DNA of 64,000 nucleotides from an uncultured Leptolinea sp. GTDB taxonomy: Bacteria; Chloroflexota; Anaerolineae; Anaerolineales; Anaerolineaceae. The DNA lies in contig CAIKMQ010000009.1 in the NCBI GenBank assembly GCA_903828565.1, forward strand, positions 108,453-172,452, written 5' to 3'. This document shows positions 42,890 through 51,923 of this stretch, one piece after another. The first letter of the stretch is position 1, and every line of letters begins with the position of its first letter. A model generated the notes under the pieces. It ran no database searches. It was given only the letters and a program-made list of their open reading frames with translations, and was not told the DNA's origin. Made by a program: the position numbers and the translations under genes.

Positions 42890-43969
42890 ATGAGTATAGA
42901 TCTTATCTTCCGCCTTATCGGCATGGTGGTATTTGCGGTTGTCGGTGTTATCTGGGGGATTGAACTATCAAAAACCGTTCTTCCTGCGCTCGGGAACATC
43001 AATTTTTCAGCCACTCAACTAAATATTGCGCTGGGTGTCGTTGGCGGCATCCTCGGGTTGGTATTGACTCCGTTCATTACCACCAAACCTTTCCGCGGGC
43101 TCTGGGGGCTGATGAAGCGCTTATCCGTCCAGATCCTGCTGTCCTCCGTCATCGGGTTAATGTGCGGCTTGCTGTTTGCCGCTTTACTGGCTTTCCCGCT
43201 TTCCCTTTTGCCTAAACCGCTGGGAGAGATCTTCCCATTTGTCGGTGTATTACTCTTCAGCTACCTGGGTATAGCGCTCTTCACCCTGCGCCAGACAGAT
43301 TTCTTCACCTTCTTTCGCAATATCCGTTCTGAACATAAAACCGGCAGCCATGTCAGCGAGAACCGCCCCATCCTGCTGGATACCAGTGTCATCATTGACG
43401 GCCGCATAGCGGATATCGCCCGCACCGGTTTTATCCCCGGAACCATGCTGATTCCACGTTTCGTGCTGAATGAACTGCAATACATTGCTGATTCACCGGA
43501 TTCTTTACGCCGCCAGCGCGGCCGGCGCGGGATGGAAGTTCTTTCTCAATTACAGAAAGAAAGCCTTACCCCGATCAAACTAAATGATATGGATGTGGAA
43601 GGTGTGCGCGAAGTGGACGAGAAATTGATCATGCTCGCCCGCCAGATGCACTGCCCCATCCTGACCAATGATTACAACCTGAACCGCATCGCAGAGATCC
43701 AGGGTATTACCATTCTCAATGTGAATGAACTGGCGAACGCGGTCAAATCCGTGCTGCTGCCAGGTGAAGACCTGGTGATCAATGTCATCCAGGAGGGCAA
43801 GGAAAGCTCTCAGGGAGTCGGGTATATGGACGACGGTACCATGGTAGTGGTCGAGAATGGCCGCGAATATTTATCAAAAACGGTCCGCGTTGTAGTGACC
43901 AAGATCCTGCAAACCGCCGCTGGCCGCATGATCTTTGCCCGCCCCGAAGAAATCATCCACAACCGCTGA
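42890..43969 (+). CDS. PIN-TRAM membrane protein (YacL family)
   Basis: About 359 residues: four N-terminal membrane helices (to about residue 140), a PIN-like RNase domain, and a C-terminal TRAM domain. The PIN domain shows the acidic residues in ILLDTSVIIDGRIADIA, FVLNELQYIADS and ILTNDYNLNRIAEIQG. TRAM shows EGKESSQGVGYMDDGTMVVVENG. YacL-type proteins are widespread in Gram-positive-like bacteria. The RNA substrate is not established. The ATG at 42890 has a GGGAG site 6 nt upstream; a TTG at 42878 gives a longer but less likely form. Confidence 0.9.
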   Translation: MSIDLIFRLIGMVVFAVVGVIWGIELSKTVLPALGNINFSATQLNIALGVVGGILGLVLTPFITTKPFRGLWGLMKRLSVQILLSSVIGLMCGLLFAALLAFPLSLLPKPLGEIFPFVGVLLFSYLGIALFTLRQTDFFTFFRNIRSEHKTGSHVSENRPILLDTSVIIDGRIADIARTGFIPGTMLIPRFVLNELQYIADSPDSLRRQRGRRGMEVLSQLQKESLTPIKLNDMDVEGVREVDEKLIMLARQMHCPILTNDYNLNRIAEIQGITILNVNELANAVKSVLLPGEDLVINVIQEGKESSQGVGYMDDGTMVVVENGREYLSKTVRVVVTKILQTAAGRMIFARPEEIIHNR

Positions 43970-43978
43970 TCGGCGATC

Positions 43979-44716
43979 ATGAAAGAGTGGCTGTCCGGTC
44001 GAAACCCTGTCTTTGAAATGATCCGTGCCCGTAAACGGCAGATATTCAAACTGCTTCTTGCGGATAACCTTCAACCAGACGAACGTATTTCTGAGATCGT
44101 CCGAACGGTCAAAACCTACCGTATTCCAGTAGAGATGGTCAAGCGCACCCGGTTGGATACCATTTCTGAGAACCATCAGGGTGTGGCGGCTGAGGTTTCC
44201 GCGTATCCATACAGCGACATGGCTTCCATTCTTCAGCGTGCGCAGCAGAAGAGCCAACAACCCTTTGTTCTGGTGCTGGATAGCCTGCAAAATCCACAGA
44301 ACTTTGGCACCCTGATCCGCAGCGCCGAGGCTTTTGGGGTCCACGGGATCCTGATTCCCCTTCGCCATGCCAGTGGCATTACACCGGCTGTTGTCACCGC
44401 ATCTGCCGGAGCTGCTGAACATATGCTGGTGGCTGCGGCCAATCTGGCACAATCGCTGGAAGAGATAAAGAAAGACGGCATCTGGGTAATCGGTTTGGAG
44501 GGCAGCGCAGAAGCCCAGCCACCCGAAAAACTGCGCCTGGATGGCCCGGCAGCGCTTGTGGTAGGCAGTGAAGGAGAAGGTATGCGCAGCCTGGTAAGAA
44601 AGTCTTGCGATGTACTCATGCGCCTGCCTTTGGAAGGGCAGATCGAATCACTGAATGCGGCAGTCGCCGGGTCGATAGGGCTGTTCCTGATCCACCAATC
44701 ACGCAAGCCCGGGTGA
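43979..44716 (+). CDS. rlmB: TrmH-family (RlmB-like) rRNA 2'-O-methyltransferase
   Basis: A 245-residue SPOUT methyltransferase that puts a 2'-O-methyl group on a guanosine of 23S rRNA (RlmB) or a related site. The N-terminal substrate-binding domain starts EWLSGRNPVFEMIRARKR. The three SPOUT motifs are LQNPQNFGTLIRSAEAFG (motif 1, catalytic Asn and Arg), VVGSEGEGMRSLV (motif 2) and SLNAAVAGSIGLF (motif 3), which together form the trefoil-knot SAM site. It begins 9 nt after the PIN-TRAM gene. Assignment to RlmB rather than another TrmH-type enzyme is likely but not certain. Confidence 0.9.
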   Translation: MKEWLSGRNPVFEMIRARKRQIFKLLLADNLQPDERISEIVRTVKTYRIPVEMVKRTRLDTISENHQGVAAEVSAYPYSDMASILQRAQQKSQQPFVLVLDSLQNPQNFGTLIRSAEAFGVHGILIPLRHASGITPAVVTASAGAAEHMLVAAANLAQSLEEIKKDGIWVIGLEGSAEAQPPEKLRLDGPAALVVGSEGEGMRSLVRKSCDVLMRLPLEGQIESLNAAVAGSIGLFLIHQSRKPG

Positions 44717-44765
44717 TACCAGCCGGTATTCCGGGTGGGGTATAATTCACATAGAGTTACCGCCT

Positions 44766-45644
44766 ATGCCAGCTAGAAGAGCGCGCCAGACAGTGGAGAT
44801 CAGCACCCCCGAATTGCGGAGCATGCTGCTGGAGCGCTTAAAGAGGCTGCATTCCCGGCGGACTGCACATTACCAATCTACAAGCTTAATACCTGTCTGG
44901 TTGCCGCCGGAAAACCAGACCGCAGGAGAAAGCCTACCAGGCCCCCATCCACGTAGACAAAACCGGGGAAAGCTGGATAAATTTCTGTTGCTGGTGGAAG
45001 GAGTTGCGGTCGTAGGTTTGATCGTGGTAGTCGCGATTGGATTGAACACCCTGCGCAGTCTGAACCAGGAATTCTCGGCTGCTCTTCAGCAGCCCACGAT
45101 TGCAGCGACACCCATTTTGTCGGCTGTGGTACTTCCGGGTGGACACACTCCACCTAATAGCACAGGCGGCGCACAACCCAACAATTCTGAGATACCCGAG
45201 CATTTACTGCCGATCGTTCAGAGCCTGGCAAACATGCCCATCCCTACCAGCAGCCCGGAACAGGCACTGCGTATAAAGATCCCGGACATCCAGGTGGACG
45301 CGCCGGTGGTTCAGGGCGACGGCTGGGAGCAGCTGCGCAAAGGTGTTGGGCAGCATATCAACAACATCCTGCCCGGGCAGAGCGGAAATCTCGTCCTCTC
45401 CGCACACAACGATGTTTTTGGAGAGATCTTCCGCCATCTGGACGAATTGAAACCGGGTGATGAGATCATCCTCTTTACAGCCTCCCGGCAATACACTTAC
45501 ACGGTAGAAAGCAGCGAGATCGTCGAACCCACCCGAGTGGATATAATGGCAAGCACAACTGATACAACATTGACACTGATCTCTTGTTATCCCTACATGG
45601 TAGACAACAAGAGGATCATCATTAAAGCAATCATTCATTATTAA
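44766..45644 (+). CDS. Sortase (class D/E-like), membrane-anchored
   Basis: A 292-residue protein: a basic cytosolic N-terminus of about 75 residues, one helix (about 78-97, LLLVEGVAVVGLIVVVAIGL), a Ser/Pro/Thr linker, and a sortase domain from about 165. Catalytic His is in VLSAHNDVFGE, Cys in LTLISCYPYM and Arg in DNKRIIIKAI. These fix the sortase fold and activity. The order SAHNDV...ISCYP is like class D or E housekeeping sortases. A small membrane protein follows 18 nt later. No LPXTG-type protein lies nearby, so its substrates are elsewhere. Confidence 0.9.
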   Translation: MPARRARQTVEISTPELRSMLLERLKRLHSRRTAHYQSTSLIPVWLPPENQTAGESLPGPHPRRQNRGKLDKFLLLVEGVAVVGLIVVVAIGLNTLRSLNQEFSAALQQPTIAATPILSAVVLPGGHTPPNSTGGAQPNNSEIPEHLLPIVQSLANMPIPTSSPEQALRIKIPDIQVDAPVVQGDGWEQLRKGVGQHINNILPGQSGNLVLSAHNDVFGEIFRHLDELKPGDEIILFTASRQYTYTVESSEIVEPTRVDIMASTTDTTLTLISCYPYMVDNKRIIIKAIIHY

Positions 45645-45662
45645 CCCATAAAAGGAGTAACA

Positions 45663-45863
45663 ATGGCCACAAAAACAAAACGCAAAGTATCCACCCCGGC
45701 ATCCGCCACAGCACCCCAGGCGAATGCAGCTCTCAGCCGCCGCTTCAGCACCAGCGCAGATTTCAACCCGGATTACACCCAGGTCAAGGCTGGTTTGAAG
45801 CGCATTGGCATTCTTGCCGGCAGTTTCCTCGTAATCCTGATCGTCCTTTCCTTCATTCTTTAA
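45663..45863 (+). CDS. Small single-pass membrane protein, 66 aa
   Basis: Not recognised. An Ala/Thr/Lys-rich N-terminus (about 45 residues) precedes one C-terminal membrane helix (IGILAGSFLVILIVLSFIL) that ends the protein. A good ribosome site (AAGGAG, 7 nt upstream) supports expression. It directly follows the sortase gene and may be co-transcribed. The helix has no LPXTG-like motif before it, so it is unlikely to be a sortase substrate. Confidence 0.6.
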   Translation: MATKTKRKVSTPASATAPQANAALSRRFSTSADFNPDYTQVKAGLKRIGILAGSFLVILIVLSFIL

Positions 45864-45930
45864 GAGTGATACCCACCTTCGTTCCGGAGGTGGATTTGTG
45901 ATATTAAAAGCAAAAACAAAGGAGAATTAT

Positions 45931-47001
45931 ATGTCACGCATGTTCGTACCCGGCCCGGTGGATGTGGCAGACGAAGTCCTTGCCGCACAGACAAAACCGA
46001 TGGTCCCCCACCGCAACAAGGATTTTGAAGCCATCTTCCGTTCTTGCGATGAGCGCCTGCGTCAAGTATTCTTCACTGAACGCCCTGTCATTATCTCCAC
46101 TTCATCAGGCTCCGGCCTGCAGGAAGCCGGCGTGAGGAATTTCGCCAATGAGACCGTCCTTTCCTGCGTGAACGGCGCGTTCGCCAAACGCTGGTATGAT
46201 GTAGCTGTTTCCAATGGCAAACTGACCGATAAACTGGATGTCCCCTGGGGTGAGACCATCCACCCGGACCAGTTGGCTGCCGCCCTCAAGCAGAAGAAAT
46301 ATGAAGTAGTCACGATCGTGCATAACGAGACATCCACCGGCGCAGTCAACCCGGTGAAAGAACTGGCGCAGGTCGTTCACCAGGTCAGCCCAGACACCCT
46401 CATTCTGGTGGATGCGGTATCTTCCCTGGCTGGCGACAAGATCGAATTTGATGCCTGGGGTCTTGATTTCCTGCTCACCTCCTCACAGAAATGCTTTGCT
46501 CTGCCGCCGGGGCTTGCCTTTGGCGCAGCCTCTGAACGGGCAATGAAAAAAGCCGAGACAGTGAAATTCCGCGGTTGGTATTTTGACCTGCTGCTGCTTG
46601 AAAAACACCGTGTCAAAGACTCCACCCCGATGACACCCGGCATGTCCCTCATCTGGGCATTGGATGTTCAGCTGGACCGCATGCTCGCAGAAGGCCTGGA
46701 AAACCGCTTTGCCCGCCACGCCGCGATGGCAAAAACCACCCAGGATTGGTGTATCGCGCATGGTATGCAACCGCTGGCTGCCGAAGGCTTCCGCTCGCAC
46801 ACCGTTTCCACCGTCCAGAACAGCCGGGGCATGGATATCACCGCCCTCAATGCTTTCCTCAAGACGAAGTCCATGCGGATCGCGAATGGTTACGGCGACC
46901 TGAAGGATAAGACCTTCCGCATTGCCCACATGGGCGAGATCACCCTGGCTGATGTAGAAAAACTGCTCGCTGCCATGGATGAATACCTGAAAACGATGTA
47001 A
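45931..47001 (+). CDS. Class V aminotransferase (serine/alanine-glyoxylate type)
   Basis: A PLP-dependent enzyme of about 356 residues. The start MSRMFVPGPVDVADEVL and the segment VPHRNKDFEAIFRSCDERLRQVF are typical of alanine/serine-glyoxylate or soluble-hydrogenase 42-kDa-type aminotransferases. The PLP region shows TSSQKCFALPPGL, where Lys is the Schiff-base residue, preceded by LVDAVSSLAGDKIEFD. The ATG has AAAGGAG 7 nt upstream; the frame starting at 45898 is longer but lacks such a site. It could take part in photorespiratory-type glyoxylate or serine metabolism, or in phosphonate breakdown; the substrate cannot be set from sequence. Confidence 0.9.
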   Translation: MSRMFVPGPVDVADEVLAAQTKPMVPHRNKDFEAIFRSCDERLRQVFFTERPVIISTSSGSGLQEAGVRNFANETVLSCVNGAFAKRWYDVAVSNGKLTDKLDVPWGETIHPDQLAAALKQKKYEVVTIVHNETSTGAVNPVKELAQVVHQVSPDTLILVDAVSSLAGDKIEFDAWGLDFLLTSSQKCFALPPGLAFGAASERAMKKAETVKFRGWYFDLLLLEKHRVKDSTPMTPGMSLIWALDVQLDRMLAEGLENRFARHAAMAKTTQDWCIAHGMQPLAAEGFRSHTVSTVQNSRGMDITALNAFLKTKSMRIANGYGDLKDKTFRIAHMGEITLADVEKLLAAMDEYLKTM

Positions 47002-47017
47002 TTTGCTGTATAGACAG

Positions 47018-47050
47018 GCGGAAGGCATTGCGCCTTCCGCTTTTTCTTTT
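47018..47050 (+). terminator. Terminator between the aminotransferase and the rRNA methyltransferase
   Basis: A perfect 9-bp stem (GCGGAAGGC with GCCTTCCGC, 47018-47026 and 47032-47040) is followed by TTTTTCTTTT. It lies in the gap before the next gene's ribosome site. Confidence 0.85.
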
Positions 47051-47077
47051 TATACTGACTGCAACAAGGAAAAAGAG

Positions 47078-48301
47078 ATGGAAATTGAGTACCGCATTGA
47101 GAGCCTGGCAAATGGCGGGGACGGTATTGGGCGTTCCCCGGATGGACATGCCATTTTCACTCCTTTCACGGTTCCGGGTGAACTTGTGTTGGTGCGGGTG
47201 GAAGCTGATGCACGTCAGATCCTGCGCGGCGAGGTAATCAAGGTGGTAGAACCATCACCCGCCCGCGTGATCCCACGCTGCCGGCATTACGGGGTCTGTG
47301 GCGGCTGCCAGCTGCAGCATATGGATTATGCCGCTCAGCTCGACGCGAAAACCAAGATCGTTGCAGATGTCTTTCAACGGGTAGGCGGTTTACAGGGAGT
47401 CACCTTTTTACCAGCCAGCCCCAGCCCGTCACCCTGGAATTACCGCAATCATGTACAGTACCATCTTGACCCAACCGGTAGATTGGGATACCAGATGCGC
47501 GCCTCACATGATATTGTCCCGATCGAGACCTGCCACCTGGCTTTACCCCGACTGGAAGAATTACGCAGCAGTTTGAACCTCGATCCCGAAGCAGGCATTC
47601 AACGGGTATCCCTGCGTGCCGGCCTGGATAACGATGACATGATCTTGCTGGAAACCGAGGGTGATGACCTGCCTGAATTGGAATTGGAACTGCAGGCTTC
47701 GGTTGCCCATTCCGGGGCGAACGGTACACTGATCCTGGCTGGCAATACTCACCAGGCCATCCGCAGTACAGCCGGTGATTTCTTTGTATCCCCGCAATCT
47801 TTTTTCCAGGTGAACCTGAAGGTGGCGGAGGCCATGCATGATTCCATCTTCGCCTACCTGCCAGAGGTGATCCCCACTGCCGTGGACCTTTACTGCGGTG
47901 CCGGATTCTTTTCCAGGACACTGGCAAAAAGGTCTGACCGACTGGTAGCTATCGAAGCTTCTCCATCCGCCTGTGATGATTTCGCGATCAACCTGGATGC
48001 TTTTGATAACATCGAACTCTATCAGGGCAGCACAGACGCGATTCTGCCCGCATTGCATCTGCGGTGCGATGTACTCCTCGCGGACCCGCCCAGGGCGGGC
48101 ATCGGGGTGAAAACATTGGATGCAATCATTGCCGCCCATCCCTCCCGCCTGGTATATGTCTCCTGCGATCCCGCCACGCTGGCCCGTGATGCAGCCAGAC
48201 TGGCCAGGAACGGCTATAACTGCCAGTCGGTTCAACCGTTCGATATGTTCCCGCAAACCCAGCACATTGAGTGTGTGGCCTTTTTCGAACCTGCTGGATA
48301 G
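47078..48301 (+). CDS. 23S rRNA m5U methyltransferase (RlmD/RlmCD-like, RumA family)
   Basis: A SAM-dependent enzyme of about 407 residues. An N-terminal TRAM domain (YRIESLANGGDGIGRSPDG) precedes the iron-sulfur cysteines CRHYGVCGGCQLQHMDY. The Rossmann part shows DLYCGAGFFSRTLA (SAM), LLADPPRAG and the catalytic YVSCDPATLARD, whose Cys attacks U C6. The final QPFDMFPQTQHIECVAFF matches the family. It methylates uridines of 23S rRNA; whether the target is U1939, U747 or both is not fixed. The ATG at 47078 follows an AAGGA site by 9 nt. Confidence 0.93.
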   Translation: MEIEYRIESLANGGDGIGRSPDGHAIFTPFTVPGELVLVRVEADARQILRGEVIKVVEPSPARVIPRCRHYGVCGGCQLQHMDYAAQLDAKTKIVADVFQRVGGLQGVTFLPASPSPSPWNYRNHVQYHLDPTGRLGYQMRASHDIVPIETCHLALPRLEELRSSLNLDPEAGIQRVSLRAGLDNDDMILLETEGDDLPELELELQASVAHSGANGTLILAGNTHQAIRSTAGDFFVSPQSFFQVNLKVAEAMHDSIFAYLPEVIPTAVDLYCGAGFFSRTLAKRSDRLVAIEASPSACDDFAINLDAFDNIELYQGSTDAILPALHLRCDVLLADPPRAGIGVKTLDAIIAAHPSRLVYVSCDPATLARDAARLARNGYNCQSVQPFDMFPQTQHIECVAFFEPAG

Positions 48302-48449
48302 GAAAAGATGTAATTATTTGACATCAGCTATCCCTGGGAATAGCATTGGAATACTGTTTCGCTATACTTGTTTGTAAAGGGTATGATCCTTTTTTCGGCA
48401 CATAACCTGCAACATTTATACAGATTTCAATGCACAAACGGAGGTAACC

Positions 48450-49442
48450 ATGAAAACGAAAAGAAGCGTCCTGCTTATCCTGGCAATACTGACAATGACT
48501 ACGCTGGCGTGCAACCTGCCGGCGTATTTCGCACCCGTCACCTATACATTCCCCACGCCCGCGCCAATGCTGCCTGTCGTATCAGCCCCGACAGAAAAAG
48601 CAGCAGAGCCGGCGCAACCGGCGCAGCCGACACAGATCCCGGCAAGCAACACGGTGCTGCCCAGTGCGACACCGCTCCCAAGTGCAACGCCGCTGCCTTC
48701 CGCGACCCCGCTGCCCAGCCCGACACCCCTTCCCAGCGCCACACCGCTGCCAGCCAATACCCTACCGCCACCACCCACCGCTCTTCCACCGACGCATCGC
48801 ACCAGCCCATATATGGAAGCTCATTATGTCAGCTCTCCACCAACCATTGACGGAGGTTGGGTGAACTGGGATGCACCGGAGTATGCAGCCAATTACCTGG
48901 TCTATGACACCGGTAAATGGGTTGATTCAACCGACCTTTCTGCCGGCTTCAAAATGCTGTGGGACGAGGATTACCTGTATATATCCTTTAAGGTCAAAGA
49001 TGAGAAGTACCAGCAGCAATCCACCGGCTTATACCTGTATCAAGGTGACAGCGTGGAAGTGCTGGTGGATACCGACGTCCAGGATGATTTCTACACACGT
49101 TCCCTGAACTGGGATGATTTCCAAATTGGTGCATCCGCCGGGCAGGGAGCAGTTGGAGCCGACCCTGAAGCATATATCTGGTTCCCCACCTCTGTGGACG
49201 GACCCACCACCAAAGTAAAAGTTGGCGCTCAAACGCATAACACCGGCTACCGCATTTCCATGGCCATCCCCTGGAGCCTGCTGGGCGTGGATCCGTATAC
49301 TGGCGCACGCTTTGGTTTCGCTGCCTCAGTTTCAGATGATGACAGCAAGAATGGCGAGACTCAACAAACCATGATCTCCAGCTCGCCTTACCGCATCCTG
49401 ACAGACCCCACTTCATGGGGGGATTTGATCCTGGTCAAGTAA
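48450..49442 (+). CDS. Lipoprotein with a CBM9-like carbohydrate-binding domain
   Basis: 330 residues: a lipoprotein signal ending in TTLAC, a low-complexity Pro/Ala/Thr linker (about 25-125) with five PSATPL-type repeats, and a domain of about 200 residues. That domain fits family 9-like (DOMON/CBM9) sugar-binding modules: YVSSPPTIDGGWVNWDAPEY at its start, then FKMLWDEDYLYISFKVKDEK, GDSVEVLVDTDVQDDF and the late YRISMAIPWSLLGVDP. No catalytic domain is present, so it probably binds glycan at the cell surface. The start has GGAGG upstream, and a terminator follows. Confidence 0.85.
   Translation: MKTKRSVLLILAILTMTTLACNLPAYFAPVTYTFPTPAPMLPVVSAPTEKAAEPAQPAQPTQIPASNTVLPSATPLPSATPLPSATPLPSPTPLPSATPLPANTLPPPPTALPPTHRTSPYMEAHYVSSPPTIDGGWVNWDAPEYAANYLVYDTGKWVDSTDLSAGFKMLWDEDYLYISFKVKDEKYQQQSTGLYLYQGDSVEVLVDTDVQDDFYTRSLNWDDFQIGASAGQGAVGADPEAYIWFPTSVDGPTTKVKVGAQTHNTGYRISMAIPWSLLGVDPYTGARFGFAASVSDDDSKNGETQQTMISSSPYRILTDPTSWGDLILVK
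48660..48749 (+). repeat. Five 18-bp tandem repeats coding PSATPL
   Basis: Five consecutive in-frame 18-nt units encode PSATPL four times and PSPTPL once. Codons vary between units, so the protein repeat is conserved more than the DNA. They form part of the surface linker. Confidence 0.85.
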
Positions 49443-49453
49443 AGTGACAAGCA

Positions 49454-49490
49454 AAAAGCGGCTGGTGGAGCTTACCACCAGCCGCTTTTA
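49454..49490. terminator. Bidirectional terminator
   Basis: A perfect 15-bp stem (49454-49468 with 49475-49489) with loop AGCTTA starts with AAAA and ends with TTTT. It serves the convergent CBM9 lipoprotein and thioredoxin-TPR genes. Confidence 0.9.
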
Positions 49491-49500
49491 TAATTTAAGT

Positions 49501-50325
49501 TTAGAAAAGTATTGCCGCAAGCTCGGACCGGTAGGCGCGAGCCTGTTCATCCTCTTCACCGAACACTTGTAGTAAAGCCACAACCATGGCCCGGGCAGTA
49601 CCTCGCAGATAGCGTTTATTCTTCCTCAGCACATCCAGCAGGCCATCCAGAGCGGCGTACATATTTCCGCGGCGCGCCAGGCGCAGGGCAGAGGTATAGG
49701 TAGCCTGTAATTCATCCTCCCCGGAAGTATCTTCTTCCAGGTTCAGGTAAGCCTGTACCAAAGGCAGGTAGTTCTGCGCCAGGGTATATTCCCGGCTTGC
49801 GGGGAAGGTTTCGATCATCGCCAGGGCTTCACTGGCATTCCCTTCCGCCACCAGGCAAGTCAGGTAACCGTACAGGGCTGCCGAATTATCTTCTTCCTGA
49901 TCCAAAGCTTCCGAAAAGGCAGCCCGTGCTTCAGCCCAGGCTTTACGCGCAAGGAGCGACTGTCCGCGACCGATAGACAGGTTTCCCGGGGTTGGCGAGA
50001 TCGCTTTGATTAGATCATGGATCCTGGTTTCGACCAGGGGGCCGTTCAATTCGGCTGTGAGCATACCATTAACGAATGCGCGGACGGCAGGCAGAGAGCG
50101 GACTCCGTACCTCCCCGGCAATGTCTTTTCTTGATCTACATTCACGCGTGCCAACCTGAAAGCGCCATGCGCTTCGCGCGCAGATCGCTGCAATTGGGGA
50201 GTGAGTTGTTTACTTACTGCTGACCATTCCGCCCAAAATTCCACTATGACAGGCGAGCGGTGCGAGTAATCCAACACCTCTTGCTCGAAATTCGATTCAC
50301 TGACATCCAAGATCAAATCATCCAT
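49501..50325 (-). CDS. Thioredoxin-fold TPR protein without redox cysteines (CnoX/YbbN-like)
   Basis: 274 residues. The N-terminal 110 residues have the thioredoxin fold (SPVIVEFWAEWSAVSKQLTP, then RVNVDQEKTLPGRYGVRSLPAVRAF). The usual WCxxC is WSAVS, so no disulfide chemistry is possible. The C-terminal half is TPR-like (QSLLARKAWAEARAAFSEAL, and a second pair near residue 200). In E. coli the similar YbbN/CnoX is a chaperone that hands substrates to GroEL and also lacks the CxxC. It is the last gene of the minus-strand set from 52717 to 49501, separated by short gaps. Confidence 0.85.
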   Translation of the reverse strand: MDDLILDVSESNFEQEVLDYSHRSPVIVEFWAEWSAVSKQLTPQLQRSAREAHGAFRLARVNVDQEKTLPGRYGVRSLPAVRAFVNGMLTAELNGPLVETRIHDLIKAISPTPGNLSIGRGQSLLARKAWAEARAAFSEALDQEEDNSAALYGYLTCLVAEGNASEALAMIETFPASREYTLAQNYLPLVQAYLNLEEDTSGEDELQATYTSALRLARRGNMYAALDGLLDVLRKNKRYLRGTARAMVVALLQVFGEEDEQARAYRSELAAILF

Positions 50326-50336
50326 AGATTGCTGGC

Positions 50337-50759
50337 CTATTCGTCTTCATTTGCCGGCCGGGAAGGTTGGATGACCTGCACAACCTCGCCATGATAATTG
50401 ATGACCACTTTGAAACCCATCATACCCATGTAGGCACGTCCGGCTTCGGGAATGCCATCACGATATACCTGCTCCAATTGCTGGTTCATGTTTCGGATCT
50501 GCTCGTTGATGATTGCCCTGCTGAAAATATCATCCTGCCCCAGCATCTTTGCTGTCTGGTCAGCCAGCTCATCTTCATGCCCCTTAATCTGCTCCAGCAT
50601 GGCCTGCAACACCTGTCGGTCCACCTGCTCGGCAGGGATATGGCGCAGGAATCCTTCATCGTTCACCACATAACAGGGTTCATCGCCGATGTTGGATGTT
50701 CCCACCAGGTCACCGCATTCATCGACTACCAGGCCTTTAAATAATGGTTCTCTCGACAC
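50337..50759 (-). CDS. Conserved hypothetical protein, 140 aa
   Basis: Not recognised. A small N-terminal part (VVDECGDLVGTSNIGDEPCYVVNDEGF) looks like a compact beta domain. A long charged helix (QMLEQIKGHEDELADQTAKML type) follows, and then a beta-strand end FKVVINYHGEVVQVIQP. No signal or membrane helix is present. It lies 11 nt before the thioredoxin-like gene, which suggests co-expression. The Cys residues are not in a metal-type pattern. Confidence 0.6.
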   Translation of the reverse strand: MSREPLFKGLVVDECGDLVGTSNIGDEPCYVVNDEGFLRHIPAEQVDRQVLQAMLEQIKGHEDELADQTAKMLGQDDIFSRAIINEQIRNMNQQLEQVYRDGIPEAGRAYMGMMGFKVVINYHGEVVQVIQPSRPANEDE

Positions 50760-50771
50760 TTTTCCTTCCGT

Positions 50772-51923
50772 TCATTGATGGACATTCACCAGGGTGCCGA
50801 CATCCGCCCAGTTGTATAACCAGGCAGCATCCTCGGTGCGTAAATTCACACATCCATGGCTCATTGGCGTCCCAAAATTACTGTGCCAGTAAGTTCCATG
50901 GAAACTATACCCTTCATAGAAATACATTACGTAAGGCACATCCGGTAAGTAGTATCCCGGGCCTGCCATATCATCGTAGCGATACTTGACATATATATAA
51001 TAACGCCCGGTCACAGTCGGGTGAGCAGAGGTACCGGTGGACACGGTGAACTTCTTCACGATATCCTGCCCCTCATACGCGTACACCCGCTGCTGACTGA
51101 GGTCCACATCGATCCAGCGTTCCCGCTGACTGGAAACCGGTAATTCGGCTGGCGAGTAGACATAATCCTCTTCCACATACACCACAGGTGGAAGCGCAGT
51201 AGCGGTTGGGGCTGTTGTAGTGGTTGGTAGCGGGGTGTCTGTCGGGATGGGCGTGTTCGTCGCCGTGGGCGTCGGGCTGGCTGTCGGCGTTGCGGTAAAT
51301 GTCAGCGTTGGAGTGAAAGTAGCCGTGGGAGTGGGCGTTAGCGTTGGTTTGGTATACACCCCAGACTGTACCTGAATCACCGCTGGCGGTTCGACTGCCT
51401 GCCAGAGGTTCGGGCCGAAGAACCACCCAGCAACAGCCAGGCTGACGAACATCACAAATAGAATCCACGGCAGCAGAGCCACCCGCCGGGCAGTAACTTT
51501 TGCCGTTGTTGTCCAGGAATAGGGAGTGGACGTATTGTCTGCCGGCAACGCGGTTTGGGTGCCGGGTAGATCATTACCGGTTCCAAGGTTTTCCGGTTGC
51601 CATCCAGATAAAGTGCTGGCAGCTTGGGGGCTGCCTGCGGGTCTTTGCACCTCCCGGAGTTTATTCAGGCGTTCGCGCGCCCAGGCTATACCCTTCATCG
51701 CCCGCGGGCTGTCCGGGTGGATTCGCAATGCAGTACTCAGGTGTTGCAGGGCTTCTTCGGGTTCTGAGACAGCAGCCAGCATCAACCAAACATCTTCCAG
51801 TTCGGGGGCAAGCCGGGTAGCTTGAAGCGCCAGGCTTCTGGCTGCAACAGGGTCATGAGCAGCCAGGGCTTCCTTTGCTTTGCGAATAACCTCCAGCGCT
51901 GCCTGGGTCTCTGGCAGAGTCAC
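50772..51923 (-). CDS. L,D-transpeptidase (YkuD) with a TPR-like cytosolic part
   Basis: 383 residues. An N-terminal TPR-like helical region (about 1-95, HDPVAARSLALQATRLAPEL), one helix (about 150-170, LLPWILFVMFVSLAVAGWF), a Thr/Pro-rich linker (about 190-245), and a YkuD catalytic domain that starts near IDVDLSQQRVYAYEG. The catalytic motif HGTYWHSNFGTPMSHGCVNLR has the His and the Cys in SHGC with downstream Arg. L,D-transpeptidases form 3-3 crosslinks in peptidoglycan outside the membrane. It overlaps the amidase gene upstream by four bases. Confidence 0.92.
   Translation of the reverse strand: MTLPETQAALEVIRKAKEALAAHDPVAARSLALQATRLAPELEDVWLMLAAVSEPEEALQHLSTALRIHPDSPRAMKGIAWARERLNKLREVQRPAGSPQAASTLSGWQPENLGTGNDLPGTQTALPADNTSTPYSWTTTAKVTARRVALLPWILFVMFVSLAVAGWFFGPNLWQAVEPPAVIQVQSGVYTKPTLTPTPTATFTPTLTFTATPTASPTPTATNTPIPTDTPLPTTTTAPTATALPPVVYVEEDYVYSPAELPVSSQRERWIDVDLSQQRVYAYEGQDIVKKFTVSTGTSAHPTVTGRYYIYVKYRYDDMAGPGYYLPDVPYVMYFYEGYSFHGTYWHSNFGTPMSHGCVNLRTEDAAWLYNWADVGTLVNVHQ

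Noticed and set aside
48660..48749. Short regular repeats that could suggest a CRISPR array
   Set aside because: The units are directly adjacent with no spacers and encode a PSATPL protein linker in frame.
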